Positions 10,201 through 19,600 of a stretch of DNA of 64,000 nt are shown one piece after another. The position numbers and the translations under genes were made by a program. The stretch's first letter is position 1; each line of letters starts with the position of its first letter. The stretch lies in contig NZ_JAOSLC020000003.1 of the NCBI RefSeq assembly GCF_026191475.2, forward strand, positions 372,001-436,000, read 5' to 3'. Source of the DNA: Polaribacter ponticola (GTDB lineage Bacteria > Bacteroidota > Bacteroidia > Flavobacteriales > Flavobacteriaceae). Under the pieces are notes generated by a model that saw only the letters and a list, made by a program, of their open reading frames with translations, made no database searches and had not been told where the DNA came from.

Positions 10201-10940
10201 ATAAAAATTTGGTTGTGGAATGAATTTTTAATTTCAGCAGTAAATTCATTTGATAATATAAACCTAATAAAGAAAGCCTATATTCAGCAAGATCAACTTA
10301 CTAATAGTTTCGATTATTCAGGTAAAGGTTTATTAAACATACTTGAAAAGGATAATAGCTTTTTGTTACAATACACAAAAGTTATTTTTGAAAAAAACAC
10401 AAGAGAAAGAGCAAAAGATCACAAAGAATTATCGGTAATTTGGAAATTGCCAAGAGTGGAAAATATTTTGGATGAAGTAATCGAATATATGGCTGATAAT
10501 TTAGATATTTTTTTATTTCAGAGCATTTTGCCAATGCTTTCTTTCAGAGCCCTAATGCCAACACAGAAAGAGCAAATAATTATTTATTAAGATTTATTGA
10601 AAAATACAATAAGCAACCAAAAATGATTCTGATTGCATTTGATATAATTCACTGTAATAAAAAGGAGTTATTTAATAAGGCATTTGAGATTTATATTCAT
10701 AGTAATCAAGAATTAAACTGTTTCAAAAGTATCAAATGGACAGATAATCAAATAACATTTCCAGGAGATGCAATCGTTGGAGCTATTCGAGCTACTAAAT
10801 GGGAAAAAATATTAAAATTAGTTATTGATATGAAATTGGGTACTAAAACACGAGCGATTCGAAATTATGTTAAATCGAGAAGAGATAGTGAACTCTTGTA
10901 TGCCGAGCATGAAAAAAGAAGAAAATTTTTACGTAATTAA
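7215..10940 (+). CDS. STAND NTPase with N-terminal PD-(D/E)xK-like nuclease (Avs-like), two frame breaks
   Basis: Reconstructed as about 1241 aa. Residues 1-110 resemble a restriction-endonuclease fold: a Mrr/Avs-like start (DTEFQELCDSFLSLR), then GTPDSF (Asp55) and LFVEST (Glu69); the usual Lys of ExK is replaced by Thr. A P-loop follows at 217-224 (GPAGVGKS), then the acidic Walker B LLVE. The rest is a long helical region, presumably the sensor. Family knowledge: STAND ATPases of the Avs type recognise phage proteins and activate an N-terminal effector. The frame breaks at 8029-8033, right after Walker B (ILLVE then DVNRVDKFDQ), and at the A3 run 10574-10576, where A4 restores NNYLLRFIEKY. 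The gene is inserted downstream of dnaE and followed by a diverged dnaE tail. Confidence 0.78.
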
Positions 10941-11280
10941 AATTATTCAACCTTTTATCACCCGTTATAAATCCATAAAAATGAGTGCTTTTAAAAATAT
11001 AAATTTATTTATTTATTTATTTATTTATTTATGGAAAACTCATAAATACTGGCTACAATACAACATCTCAAAAAATAAATTAGTGAAATTGATTACTTTT
11101 ATTGACGAAGATGGATATTATTTTGATGCTGTACATTTTACAGATGTAGTGCATCAATACCCAATAAACGGAATGGGAATTTATGGTTGTTATGGTAAAA
11201 TCACGAATAGATATGGGTTTTGTAGCATGAATATAATTCAATCTAAAAAGATGGGGATTGCTGTTGATCCAAGAAATTAA
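10925..11280 (+). pseudogene. diverged dnaE 3'-end remnant
   Basis: The last ~65 codons (LVKLITFIDEDGYYFD to VDPRN) match the end of the complete dnaE-type gene almost residue for residue, with many silent and some replacement differences. Farther upstream, YGKLINTGYNTTSQ aligns with YGMLVNTRYNKTSQ, and QPFITRYKSIKMSAF aligns with EPFLPSVKAKEMNAF. Similarity starts directly at the stop of the STAND gene. The two parts are put out of frame by a (TTTA)7 tract. It is too diverged to be a fresh duplication, so it more likely came with the insertion from a related genome. Confidence 0.85.
11004..11031 (+). repeat. (TTTA)7 microsatellite
   Basis: Seven perfect TTTA units lie inside the dnaE remnant where the intact copy reads only a short NVLIYG segment. 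The expansion changes the reading frame and length of the remnant. It is probably slippage in non-functional DNA. Confidence 0.9.
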
Positions 11281-11309
11281 AATTTACACAAAGTACTTAT
11301 ATTTAAAAC

Positions 11310-11387
11310 TTTATATAATTCTATAATTATAGATTTATATAATTATGGAAATCCATAATTATATATCAAATGGTTTACTTATTTTTA
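11310..11387. repeat. palindrome cluster including right copy of the 51-bp repeat
   Basis: The right copy of the 51-bp repeat (11337-11387) contains a perfect 13-bp inverted repeat, ATATAATTATGGA and TCCATAATTATAT, with a 2-base spacer. A second AT palindrome (ATATAATTCTATAATTATAG) lies just before it at about 11313-11332. Together with the left copy at 7135-7185 it brackets the STAND gene plus the dnaE remnant, about 4.2 kb. Confidence 0.65.
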
Positions 11388-11419
11388 AAGCTCAAAAAAA
11401 TTGCATTAAATATATTTCT

Positions 11420-11455
11420 ACGTCACTATTTGTCGAACCTATGCTTATATTTTTG
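11420..11455 (+). promoter_or_regulatory. shared 20-bp element and -7 box of the type I RM operon
   Basis: The 20-bp element at 11420-11439 reads ACGTCACTATTTGTCGAACC, the reverse complement of GGTTCGACAAATAGTGACGT. Its core is the imperfect inverted repeat CGnCA-n5-TGACG. A Bacteroidota -7 box TATTTTTG follows at 11448-11455, 26 bp before the first gene of the operon. Three other copies with the same geometry precede the minus-strand units at 30.7, 34.3 and 34.9 kb. I infer that it binds the WYL regulator encoded at 35.0 kb. Confidence 0.75.
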
Positions 11456-11480
11456 TAGAAATGTATAAATATATAATTAT

Positions 11481-11843
11481 ATGACTACCATTGAGTACCA
11501 CTTACAATCTTTCAAAGAACTTAAAGAAAAAGTAAAAGAAGATGATACTAATTTTGACGATACAGAATTCCACTATCTTATTGAAGAAATTGAACAAGAA
11601 ATAAGTGATGTTTCTGAAAGGGTTTTTGATCATCCAAAATATAATTTAATTCCAACTACAGAAGTTCCTGAATCCATAACACTTGATGCTTTAGAGAAAT
11701 TAGTAATTGAAATTAAAAGGTTTATAAAGAAAACACAGCCTTTTGATAAGGAAGAAATTTTAGATTATATGTTTCCTAATAGACATGATGACGATTTCGA
11801 TGAAGATTCCATGAATTACGATAGCGTATTTGGAAAAGATTAA
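11481..11843 (+). CDS. acidic 120-aa protein heading the RM operon
   Basis: Small, strongly acidic protein of 120 aa (a DDDFDEDS stretch near the C-terminus) with predicted helices and no membrane segment. It is the first gene after the shared promoter element and lies 58 bp upstream of hsdM. I do not recognise the family. Its acidity and position would suit a DNA mimic or a regulator of the restriction system, but that is only a guess from context. Confidence 0.6.
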   Translation: MTTIEYHLQSFKELKEKVKEDDTNFDDTEFHYLIEEIEQEISDVSERVFDHPKYNLIPTTEVPESITLDALEKLVIEIKRFIKKTQPFDKEEILDYMFPNRHDDDFDEDSMNYDSVFGKD

Positions 11844-11901
11844 ATATTCTGTTCAACAACAGAGTTATATATTACACACTACCCAATTAAGATAAAAATA
11901 C

Positions 11902-14286
11902 ATGAATAAATCATCCCACAATAAATTAGTATCCTTTATTTGGTCTATTGCAGACGATTGTTTACGAGACGTTTATGTTCGAGGTAAATACAGAGATGTT
12001 ATTTTGCCAATGATTGTATTACGTAGATTAGATGCACTTTTAGAACCTACAAAAGAAGCTGTTTTAAAAGAATTAGCTTTTCAAAGAGATGAAGCAGGTT
12101 TTACAGAATGGGACGAATCTGGTTTGCGAGAAGCATCTGGCTACGTTTTTTATAACACAAGTACCTGGACACTTCAAAAATTAAAAGATACTGCAACCAA
12201 TAGTCAACAAATATTACAAGCAAATTTTGAAGATTATTTAAACGGTTTTAGCCCGAACGTTAAAGAAATAATAGAGAAGTTTAAATTAAGAAATCAAATT
12301 CGTCATATGGCGAATAAAGATGTTTTGTTAGATGTTTTAGAAAAGTTTACATCCTCAAATATCAACTTAACCCCTTTTGAGAAATTAGATCCAGAAGGAA
12401 GAAAATTGCCAGCGCTTTCTAATTTAGGAATGGGGTATGTTTTTGAAGAATTAATTCGGAAATTCAACGAAGAAAATAATGAAGAAGCTGGAGAACACTT
12501 TACGCCTCGTGAAGTAATCGATTTAATGACACACATTATTTTCGATCCAATAAAAGATAATTTACCACCAGTTATGACTATTTATGATCCTGCTTGTGGT
12601 TCTGGTGGAATGTTAACAGAAAGTCAGAATTTTATAAAAGATGAAAAAGGCTTGATAAAAGCAATGGGCGATGTTTATCTTTTTGGGAAAGAAATAAACG
12701 ACGAAACGTACGCCATTTGTAAAAGTGACATGATGATTAAGGGAAATAATCCCGAAAACATTAAAGTGGGTTCTACCCTATCTACAGATCAATTTGCAGG
12801 ACAAACGTTTGACTTTATGCTCTCAAATCCGCCTTATGGAAAATCTTGGAGTAGCGAACAAAAATATATTAAAGATGGTAAAGATGTTATAGACCCTCGT
12901 TTTCAAATAAAACTGAATAATTATTGGAATGTAGAAGAAGATGCAGATGCAATTCCACGTTCTTCAGATGGACAATTGTTATTCTTAATGGAAATGGTTT
13001 CTAAAATGAAATCTTTACAACAAAGTGCTGCAGGAACAAGAATTGCAAGTGTACACAATGGAAGTAGCTTATTTACTGGAGATGCTGGTAGTGGCGAAAG
13101 TAATATTAGAAGATATATTATAGAAAACGATTGGTTAGAAGCCGTTGTACAATTACCAAATAATTTATTTTACAACACTGGCATTACAACCTATATCTGG
13201 TTATTAAGTAATAATAAACCAACACATAGAAAAGGAAAAGTACAATTGATAGATGCAGGACAATTGTACAGAAGATTACGTAAAAATTTAGGAAATAAAA
13301 ACTGCGAATTCACTCCAAAACACATTACTAAAATTGTAGAAACCTACACAAAAATGAGTGTAGCCGAAAAAGAAGGCAATCACGAAATCGCAGCTAAAGT
13401 TTTTGACAATACCGATTTTGGCTATTACAAAGCAACCATAGAAAGACCCAAAAGATTAAAAGCACAATTTACAGCAGAACGAATAGAAACCTTACGTTTT
13501 GATAGAGTTTTACAAGAACCGATGCAATATGCATTTGAAACTTTTGGAGAAGACGTTTACACAGGTATCAATAAACACCAAAAAGAAATTATAGAATGGT
13601 GTGAAAAAAACGAATTGAATTTATCTTCTACCAATAAAAAGAAACTGATTAAAATAGATACTTGGCAGAAACATTTACGTTTGGTAAATAGTGCAAAGGC
13701 ATTACAAAATGTATTTGGAGATAAATTGTACGACAATTTTAATGAATTTAGAAAAGAAGTTGACGATGAAATTAAAGCACAAAAATTAAACATTTCTGCA
13801 AGCGATAAAAAAGCCATTTTAAATGCAGTTAGCTGGTACTGTGCAGATGCAGAAAAAGTAATTAAAAAAATAGAAAAACTTTCAGGAGATAAATTATCAA
13901 AACTCTTAAAACATTTAGATTGCAAAAAAGAAGATTTAGCCGACTTTGGCTATTTCGGTAAAATTCAAAATGTCACCTTGAGCGCAGTCGAAAGGTCTCT
14001 AAAAAAAGACGAATACATTGTTTACGAAACAGAAAGCGATATAAGAGACACCGAAAATGTGCCACTAAAAGATAACATTCATAGTTACTTTTTAAGGGAG
14101 GTAAAACCACACGTAAATGAAGCTTGGATAAATTTAAATGCCACCAAAATTGGATACGAAATTAGCTTTAATAAATACTTCTACAAACACAAACCTTTGC
14201 GAAATATAGAAGAAGTAACTAAAGATATTATAGATTTAGAAACAAAAAGTGATGGTTTAATTGCAGAAATTTTAAATATTGTATAA
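11902..14286 (+). CDS. hsdM: type I restriction-modification DNA methyltransferase subunit
   Basis: N6-adenine methyltransferase of 794 aa. The N-terminal helical HsdM domain (RDVILPMIVLRRLDALLEP) is followed by SAM-binding motif I DPACGSGGM (Asp229) and catalytic motif IV NPPY (309-312). The C-terminal ~300 residues are longer than in classical EcoKI HsdM (about 530 aa) and are helical, which is usual for the large HsdM subgroup. It works with HsdS to methylate the host target and with HsdR to cut unmethylated DNA. Its TAA overlaps the hsdS ATG, so the two are translationally coupled. Confidence 0.95.
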   Translation: MNKSSHNKLVSFIWSIADDCLRDVYVRGKYRDVILPMIVLRRLDALLEPTKEAVLKELAFQRDEAGFTEWDESGLREASGYVFYNTSTWTLQKLKDTATNSQQILQANFEDYLNGFSPNVKEIIEKFKLRNQIRHMANKDVLLDVLEKFTSSNINLTPFEKLDPEGRKLPALSNLGMGYVFEELIRKFNEENNEEAGEHFTPREVIDLMTHIIFDPIKDNLPPVMTIYDPACGSGGMLTESQNFIKDEKGLIKAMGDVYLFGKEINDETYAICKSDMMIKGNNPENIKVGSTLSTDQFAGQTFDFMLSNPPYGKSWSSEQKYIKDGKDVIDPRFQIKLNNYWNVEEDADAIPRSSDGQLLFLMEMVSKMKSLQQSAAGTRIASVHNGSSLFTGDAGSGESNIRRYIIENDWLEAVVQLPNNLFYNTGITTYIWLLSNNKPTHRKGKVQLIDAGQLYRRLRKNLGNKNCEFTPKHITKIVETYTKMSVAEKEGNHEIAAKVFDNTDFGYYKATIERPKRLKAQFTAERIETLRFDRVLQEPMQYAFETFGEDVYTGINKHQKEIIEWCEKNELNLSSTNKKKLIKIDTWQKHLRLVNSAKALQNVFGDKLYDNFNEFRKEVDDEIKAQKLNISASDKKAILNAVSWYCADAEKVIKKIEKLSGDKLSKLLKHLDCKKEDLADFGYFGKIQNVTLSAVERSLKKDEYIVYETESDIRDTENVPLKDNIHSYFLREVKPHVNEAWINLNATKIGYEISFNKYFYKHKPLRNIEEVTKDIIDLETKSDGLIAEILNIV

Positions 14287-15554
14287 TGTTTAAAGTAAAA
14301 AACAAAACACAACGTTATAAAGGCTACAAGGATTCTGGTGTAGAATGGTTGGGAGAAATCCCTGAACACTGGGAAGCTACTCGTGTAAAGAATATATTTC
14401 GATTAGTTGTTGAACCTGCACCAAATAATAATGATTTTGAACTATTATCAGTTTACACAGAAATTGGTGTAAAACCTCGAAAGGAATTAAAAGAAAAGGG
14501 AAATAAAGCATCTACTACTGATGGTTATTGGTTAGTTAAAAAAGGAGATATTATTGTAAACAAATTACTTGCTTGGATGGGAGCAATTGGTGTATCAAAT
14601 TATAATGGTGTCACAAGTCCAGCATATGATATTTTAAGAGCTAAAGTTGATATCGAAAGTAATTTTTATCATTATTTATTTAGAAATTCAGCTTGTATTT
14701 CAGAACTCAAAAAACACTCTCGGGGAATTATGGATATGAGGCTTCGATTATACTTTGATAAATTTGGAGATGTTGTAATTCCTTACCCAAGTTTTGATGA
14801 ACAGAAAATCATTGTAAGCTTTCTTGATGATAAAACAACTAAAATAGAAGATGCAATTGCCATAAAAGAACAACAAATACAATTATTAAAAGAACGTAAA
14901 CAAATTTTAATACACAAGGCTGTTACTAAAGGTTTAGATAAAAATGTTGCTTTTAAAGATTCTGGTGTAGTTTGGATTGGTAATATTCCAACGCATTGGG
15001 AATTAAAACGATTTAAGTTTATAGCTAAAGCGAATAAAGGGAAATTACCTAATAAAATTGTATCAAATCCTTATAATAACTTACCTCCATATATGAGTAT
15101 GGAATATTTGCGTGGCGGAATAGAAAATCAATGGGTTTCCGATAAAGATGCTATTGTAATAAATTCTGGTGAAACTCTTTTATTGTGGGATGGCTCAAAT
15201 TCTGGTGAGTTTATAAAAAGTAGAAAAGGAGTAATATCATCTACTGTTGCACATATAATTTTCAAAGGAATTAATGAAAACTTTGCATGGTATTATTCAA
15301 CGGTTTTAGAAAGGGAAATTAGAGGTAATACTATTGGAATGGGAATACCTCACGTAAACGGAAAATTTTTAAATAATTTATCTGTTTTACTACCAACTAT
15401 TTCAGAACAAAAAGAAATTTCGGCATATATAGAAAACGCATCACAAAAAATAGAAACTGCTATTGGTTTAAAACAAGAAGAGATTGCCAAGTTAAAAGAA
15501 TATAAAAGTAGTTTAATAAATGGGGTTGTAACTGGTAAGGTAAAGGTTTGTTAA
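14286..15554 (+). CDS. hsdS: type I restriction-modification specificity subunit
   Basis: HsdS of 422 aa with two tandem target-recognition domains. Each opens with a near-identical motif (KDSGVEWLGEIPEHWE near residue 15 and KDSGVVWIGNIPTHWE near 225) and ends in a conserved coiled-coil helix (KEQQIQLLKERKQILI; KQEEIAKLKEYKSSLI). It dictates the split recognition sequence of the complex. It overlaps hsdM by one base. A remnant similar to its last helix is found after the next gene (16485-16617). Confidence 0.93.
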   Translation: MFKVKNKTQRYKGYKDSGVEWLGEIPEHWEATRVKNIFRLVVEPAPNNNDFELLSVYTEIGVKPRKELKEKGNKASTTDGYWLVKKGDIIVNKLLAWMGAIGVSNYNGVTSPAYDILRAKVDIESNFYHYLFRNSACISELKKHSRGIMDMRLRLYFDKFGDVVIPYPSFDEQKIIVSFLDDKTTKIEDAIAIKEQQIQLLKERKQILIHKAVTKGLDKNVAFKDSGVVWIGNIPTHWELKRFKFIAKANKGKLPNKIVSNPYNNLPPYMSMEYLRGGIENQWVSDKDAIVINSGETLLLWDGSNSGEFIKSRKGVISSTVAHIIFKGINENFAWYYSTVLEREIRGNTIGMGIPHVNGKFLNNLSVLLPTISEQKEISAYIENASQKIETAIGLKQEEIAKLKEYKSSLINGVVTGKVKVC

Positions 15555-15555
15555 T

Positions 15556-16434
15556 ATGACAGAAGCAGAAAAAAATTTAATAGATTCAGGTAGATGTGAG
15601 TTATTCGAAGAAATCGCAAGTAAAGTTTGGAAAAGAATAACTGATGCGCATGATGTAAATGTAAATTTAAGAGAAGAAGGAATTACTTATGATATTTTAG
15701 TAGATATTTTAAGATTTAGTAAATATCGAAATGGCAATTTTGATGTCTCTGCTAAACCTGGTTATGACGAGAATAAGTATGGAAGTGATATTGATGTATT
15801 TGTAGAAACTACTAAAAACCAATATCGATGGTTTGCATTGCAAGCAAAAATATTAAAAGCAAATAATAGATATAATACATTAAGAGACGGTTATAGTCAA
15901 ACTAATCCAACATACCAATGGGATAAATTAAAACTTTTAGAAGCTGCCAGCGGTTGCACAGCCTTCTACCTTCTTTATAATGGTAAATACAGATCAGAAG
16001 ATTATAACTTTAAAAAAAACGATTCTTGTAATAGACCTTACACAGAAGATCAATTAGGTTGTTCATTGGTTTCTGTTCCAATTATTGAGAAATTAGGGTT
16101 AACACGTAATGCAAGAGGAACAAGATTTGTAAATCCTACTTATGAAGATATACATCCACATAATAGTGAACCATGGAGAACTTTAGTTTGTTGTATGTTG
16201 GATAAAGCAGATGGCACACTATATGCTAAAGCAGAAATAGATAATTACAATTCTAAATTCTTACCTATTTCAGAAGTTTCTTTAGAAGACGATTCTCTAG
16301 ATATTGAAAAGGACAAAGATTCAAATAAAGATATAGAAATTAATAATGACAATAAAATAGCACTGGCTTCTCAAAAGGCTGGATGGAATCCGACATTTAA
16401 AATTATTATAAATAGATCTGATAATATTGATTAA
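15556..16434 (+). CDS. putative PD-(D/E)xK-like nuclease, DUF6615-like
   Basis: A 292-aa protein that starts one base after the hsdS stop. Residues about 68-97 show YGSDIDVFVE followed by WFALQAKIL, which fits a restriction-endonuclease fold with an Asp and a Q-x-K motif, as in Mrr-type enzymes where Q replaces D/E. The C-terminal ~40 residues are acidic and low-complexity. It resembles DUF6615 proteins, from memory and without a search. It sits between hsdS and a remnant of an hsdS 3' end, which suggests it entered as cargo. Catalytic activity is inferred only from the motif. Confidence 0.55.
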   Translation: MTEAEKNLIDSGRCELFEEIASKVWKRITDAHDVNVNLREEGITYDILVDILRFSKYRNGNFDVSAKPGYDENKYGSDIDVFVETTKNQYRWFALQAKILKANNRYNTLRDGYSQTNPTYQWDKLKLLEAASGCTAFYLLYNGKYRSEDYNFKKNDSCNRPYTEDQLGCSLVSVPIIEKLGLTRNARGTRFVNPTYEDIHPHNSEPWRTLVCCMLDKADGTLYAKAEIDNYNSKFLPISEVSLEDDSLDIEKDKDSNKDIEINNDNKIALASQKAGWNPTFKIIINRSDNID

Positions 16435-16484
16435 AAAATTATAAACTGATACTCATAAGTCGCAATAAAATAATTTGTTTAGAA

Positions 16485-16617
16485 TTGGGTATTGACTACA
16501 GCTATAGTAAAAAGTAAAGTTATTAGAAAAGAAAAAGCAGAAAATTGAAATGTTAAAAAAATATAAAAAAAGAATGAAAAATGGAAAGTTAGTTATTAAT
16601 GTAAAGTCTTGTTAAGT
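16485..16617 (+). pseudogene. hsdS 3'-end remnant
   Basis: In one frame this reads EKKKQKIEMLKKYKKRM, then KNGKLVINVKSC and a stop. This parallels the end of the intact HsdS (KQEEIAKLKEYKSSL ... GKVKVC). Just upstream, in a different frame, VLTTAIVKSK resembles the VLTTAD-type segment that precedes this helix in many HsdS proteins. No start codon and several frame changes are present. It lies directly before the start of the sacsin-like gene and mirrors the dnaE remnant downstream of the STAND gene. Confidence 0.6.
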
Positions 16618-19600
16618 ATGGAAAATACTACAACTTTAAATTATGAAACAAGCATTCTAAAGGATAAGTTAATTAAGCTCCGAACTAAAGTTCTTTCTAA
16701 TTACAAAGATCCTCAATTAATGTTTAGTGCTTTCAAAACAGAAAGCGACACTAACAAAGGGTATAATGGTAGACAAGTATTAGAATTATTTCAAAACTGT
16801 GATGATGAAAATTCACCAGAAGTTCTAATTAAAATTAATAAAGAGCGTAATACTTTTAGTATTTCTAATATTGGAACACCCTTTTCAGAAAAAGGGTATA
16901 ACTCATTATTTTACGCCAGTTTATCTTCTAAAGTTTCAGGTAAATTTATTGGTAATAAAGGACTTGGTTTTCGTTCTATAATAAATTGGGCAAATGAAAT
17001 TAATATTTATAGTAATGGTATATGTTTAAAATATGCGCCTCATTTTATTGAAAAAGCGTTTCACACTTTACACCCTTCTAAAGAAAATCGTTTGGCGTTG
17101 TTGCAAGAAAGAGGTTTAGTAGAAAATGTTGTACCATTACCCTTACTGTCGTATCCTGATATAACTGAAAAACAGTTGGATAACGGTTACACAACTACCA
17201 TAGAAATATCTTATAAAGATGGTTTTTATGATAATATTGTGGAGCAAGTAGAAAGTATTACAGAAGAAACTTTATTGTTTTTAAATACAATAGAACACGT
17301 AAAGTTTGAAGGTTTCAAGAATCAAAAAGATATTTTAATTAATCAAAAACAGGAATTAGAAATTATTCCTGCTACTGTAGCACCAACCTCTGTAATTACC
17401 ATAAATAATAAAACTTGGAATATTGTAGAAGAATCAAATCCGTTAGATGATAAATACCAAAATAAACAATCCACTAACAAAGATTTTTATCAACTTAAAT
17501 TAGCTTTCCAAAATGATTTCTCTGATAATGTAAATAGATTGTTTTCTTATTTTTTAACAGAAGAGCCATTAGCGTTTCCTTTTTTAATACACGGTACCTT
17601 TGAATTAGACCAGAACAGGAAAAGAATCTCAAACGATAAAAATGAGAATGGTATCAGTAGAAATGAATTTATTCTAAAAAGATTAGCAACATTAATAATA
17701 AATACAGCTAAGCATTTTTCTAAAGAAACAATTAAAGCAAGTTGGAAACCTTTATTGTTTTTAAAACATAATAAAACCAATACGTCGTTAAATGCTTTTT
17801 TTGAAATTTTAGAAAGTAAAATTTTATCAGAAAAATTATTTCCTTGCGTCGACAATAACTACTATAAAAAAAGTGATGCTATATACATTAGTGATTCATT
17901 TAGTAAAATGATTCAAAGACTGTCTTTAGAGCGTTTCTTCCCTAACCATCTTATCTCTGTTGAAGAAAGGGTGAATTTATTAAGTTATAATCTCAACGGT
18001 TCTATTACAAATATTATAACTATTGTTAATACGATTTCAAAGACAAGATTAAGTATTGAAAATAGAGCGCTTTTTATTTATGAAATAGTAAAAGCTTTTC
18101 CTTCATTACAATTTGATTTTTTAGTAGATGAAGCTGAAAATCCAATTAAAGCAGACGAATATATTTTTACACCTAAAACGACAGACAAAAATTTAATAAG
18201 ACCTGACGACACCAAAATTCAATTTTTGAATGAAAAATTGTATCACAAACTTTCAAATTTATTTGGTTACGACGGCAAGAAAAGTTTAGGTAGAAGTCGT
18301 TTTGTAATGCAACAACTTAATGATAATTGCAATATAAATGAATATGAACCTAATAGGTTAGCTTTAAAAATTATATCTGAAACTAATAAAAAGTTAAAAC
18401 TTACTGGAGCAAATAGTTTTTCATTAATTCAGGAAATGAATAGGTGTTTGTACCATAATTTTTTACAAACCGATGACGTAAGTGAATTTAGTCAAGAAGT
18501 TTCTGTTCGGACAATTAATAAAACTGGAGATATAGCAATTTGTAAAGACTTGTATTTGTCAGCATATTACCCAAAAGGGAAATTAACCGAAGAAATCTTT
18601 GAAAGCATATACGACCAACCAGAGTATATTGCCTCACCAGAAAAATTAGGTATAGCTACTAATGCAGAAGATTTTGATATAAACAAATTTGAAGAGTTTT
18701 TGGTATGGTTACAAACTAATATTTATGCAAAATATAACTCACAAGTTTCAATTTCAAGTGGTTTGGATAGCTTTATGCAGTATGTCCAATTCTATAATAA
18801 CTCAAATATAGATTATAGAGCTTATATTATTTCTTATAAGGAAATAGTAGATTTTGAAAAAATATTAAATCAAATTTCTATAGAAAAATTATTACTGTGG
18901 ATTAATGTAGATGCTAAGCTCAAGAAACAACTTAACGATGAAGAAAACGAGAATACGTATAAAATAAGAGAAGTTAACTATCGACATTTTTATAGCATAC
19001 CAAGTAAGCCTTCTTATATTAAATATAAAATATTATCAAATAGTAAATTTCAGTTTCATAATCAACTAATTGAGGATAAAACTGAGTGGCTAAACGATAT
19101 AAGAGTAAACTACACACATTCTTTATTTACAGAAAATGAAATAAGTAAAACTAAGATTAACAGTAGTTTACTTTTATTAAATGCAAAAGAAGATTTTAAT
19201 GATTTGTCTATTGAATACGTTACAAATCTCTTTGAAAAATTAAACAAATTTGCCAAAGAAAAAGAAGGTAAAGGAAGTCAGGATTTTTATCAAAAAGTAT
19301 ATAAACATTACAGAAAAAATAATAAAGAATTAACTAAACCAGTAAGTCTATTTGCAAAAAGTAACGGAGTTTATAGTTTATATAAGCAAGAAGAAGTTTA
19401 CTTTAGTGATAATATAAAGTTACCAGAAAACCTTACGAATAAATACCCTATTTTAAATTACCCGCCTAGATCTGGTGGTGCAACTGCAATAAAGTTATTT
19501 AATATAAATGATATTAAAGATTTAGATTCACAATTGGAAGAGGCTATTATAAATAAAAACTTATCGGCTGATTTTAATGAGATTTTTAAAAACCTTAAAC

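Noticed and set aside
11004..11031. (TTTA)7 as a CRISPR-like or phase-variation tract
   Set aside because: It is a simple microsatellite inside a gene remnant that has no start codon, so length changes have no evident consequence.
16609..16617. TTG start for the sacsin-like gene
   Set aside because: The TTG lies within the last codons of the hsdS remnant; the ATG at 16618 fits better.
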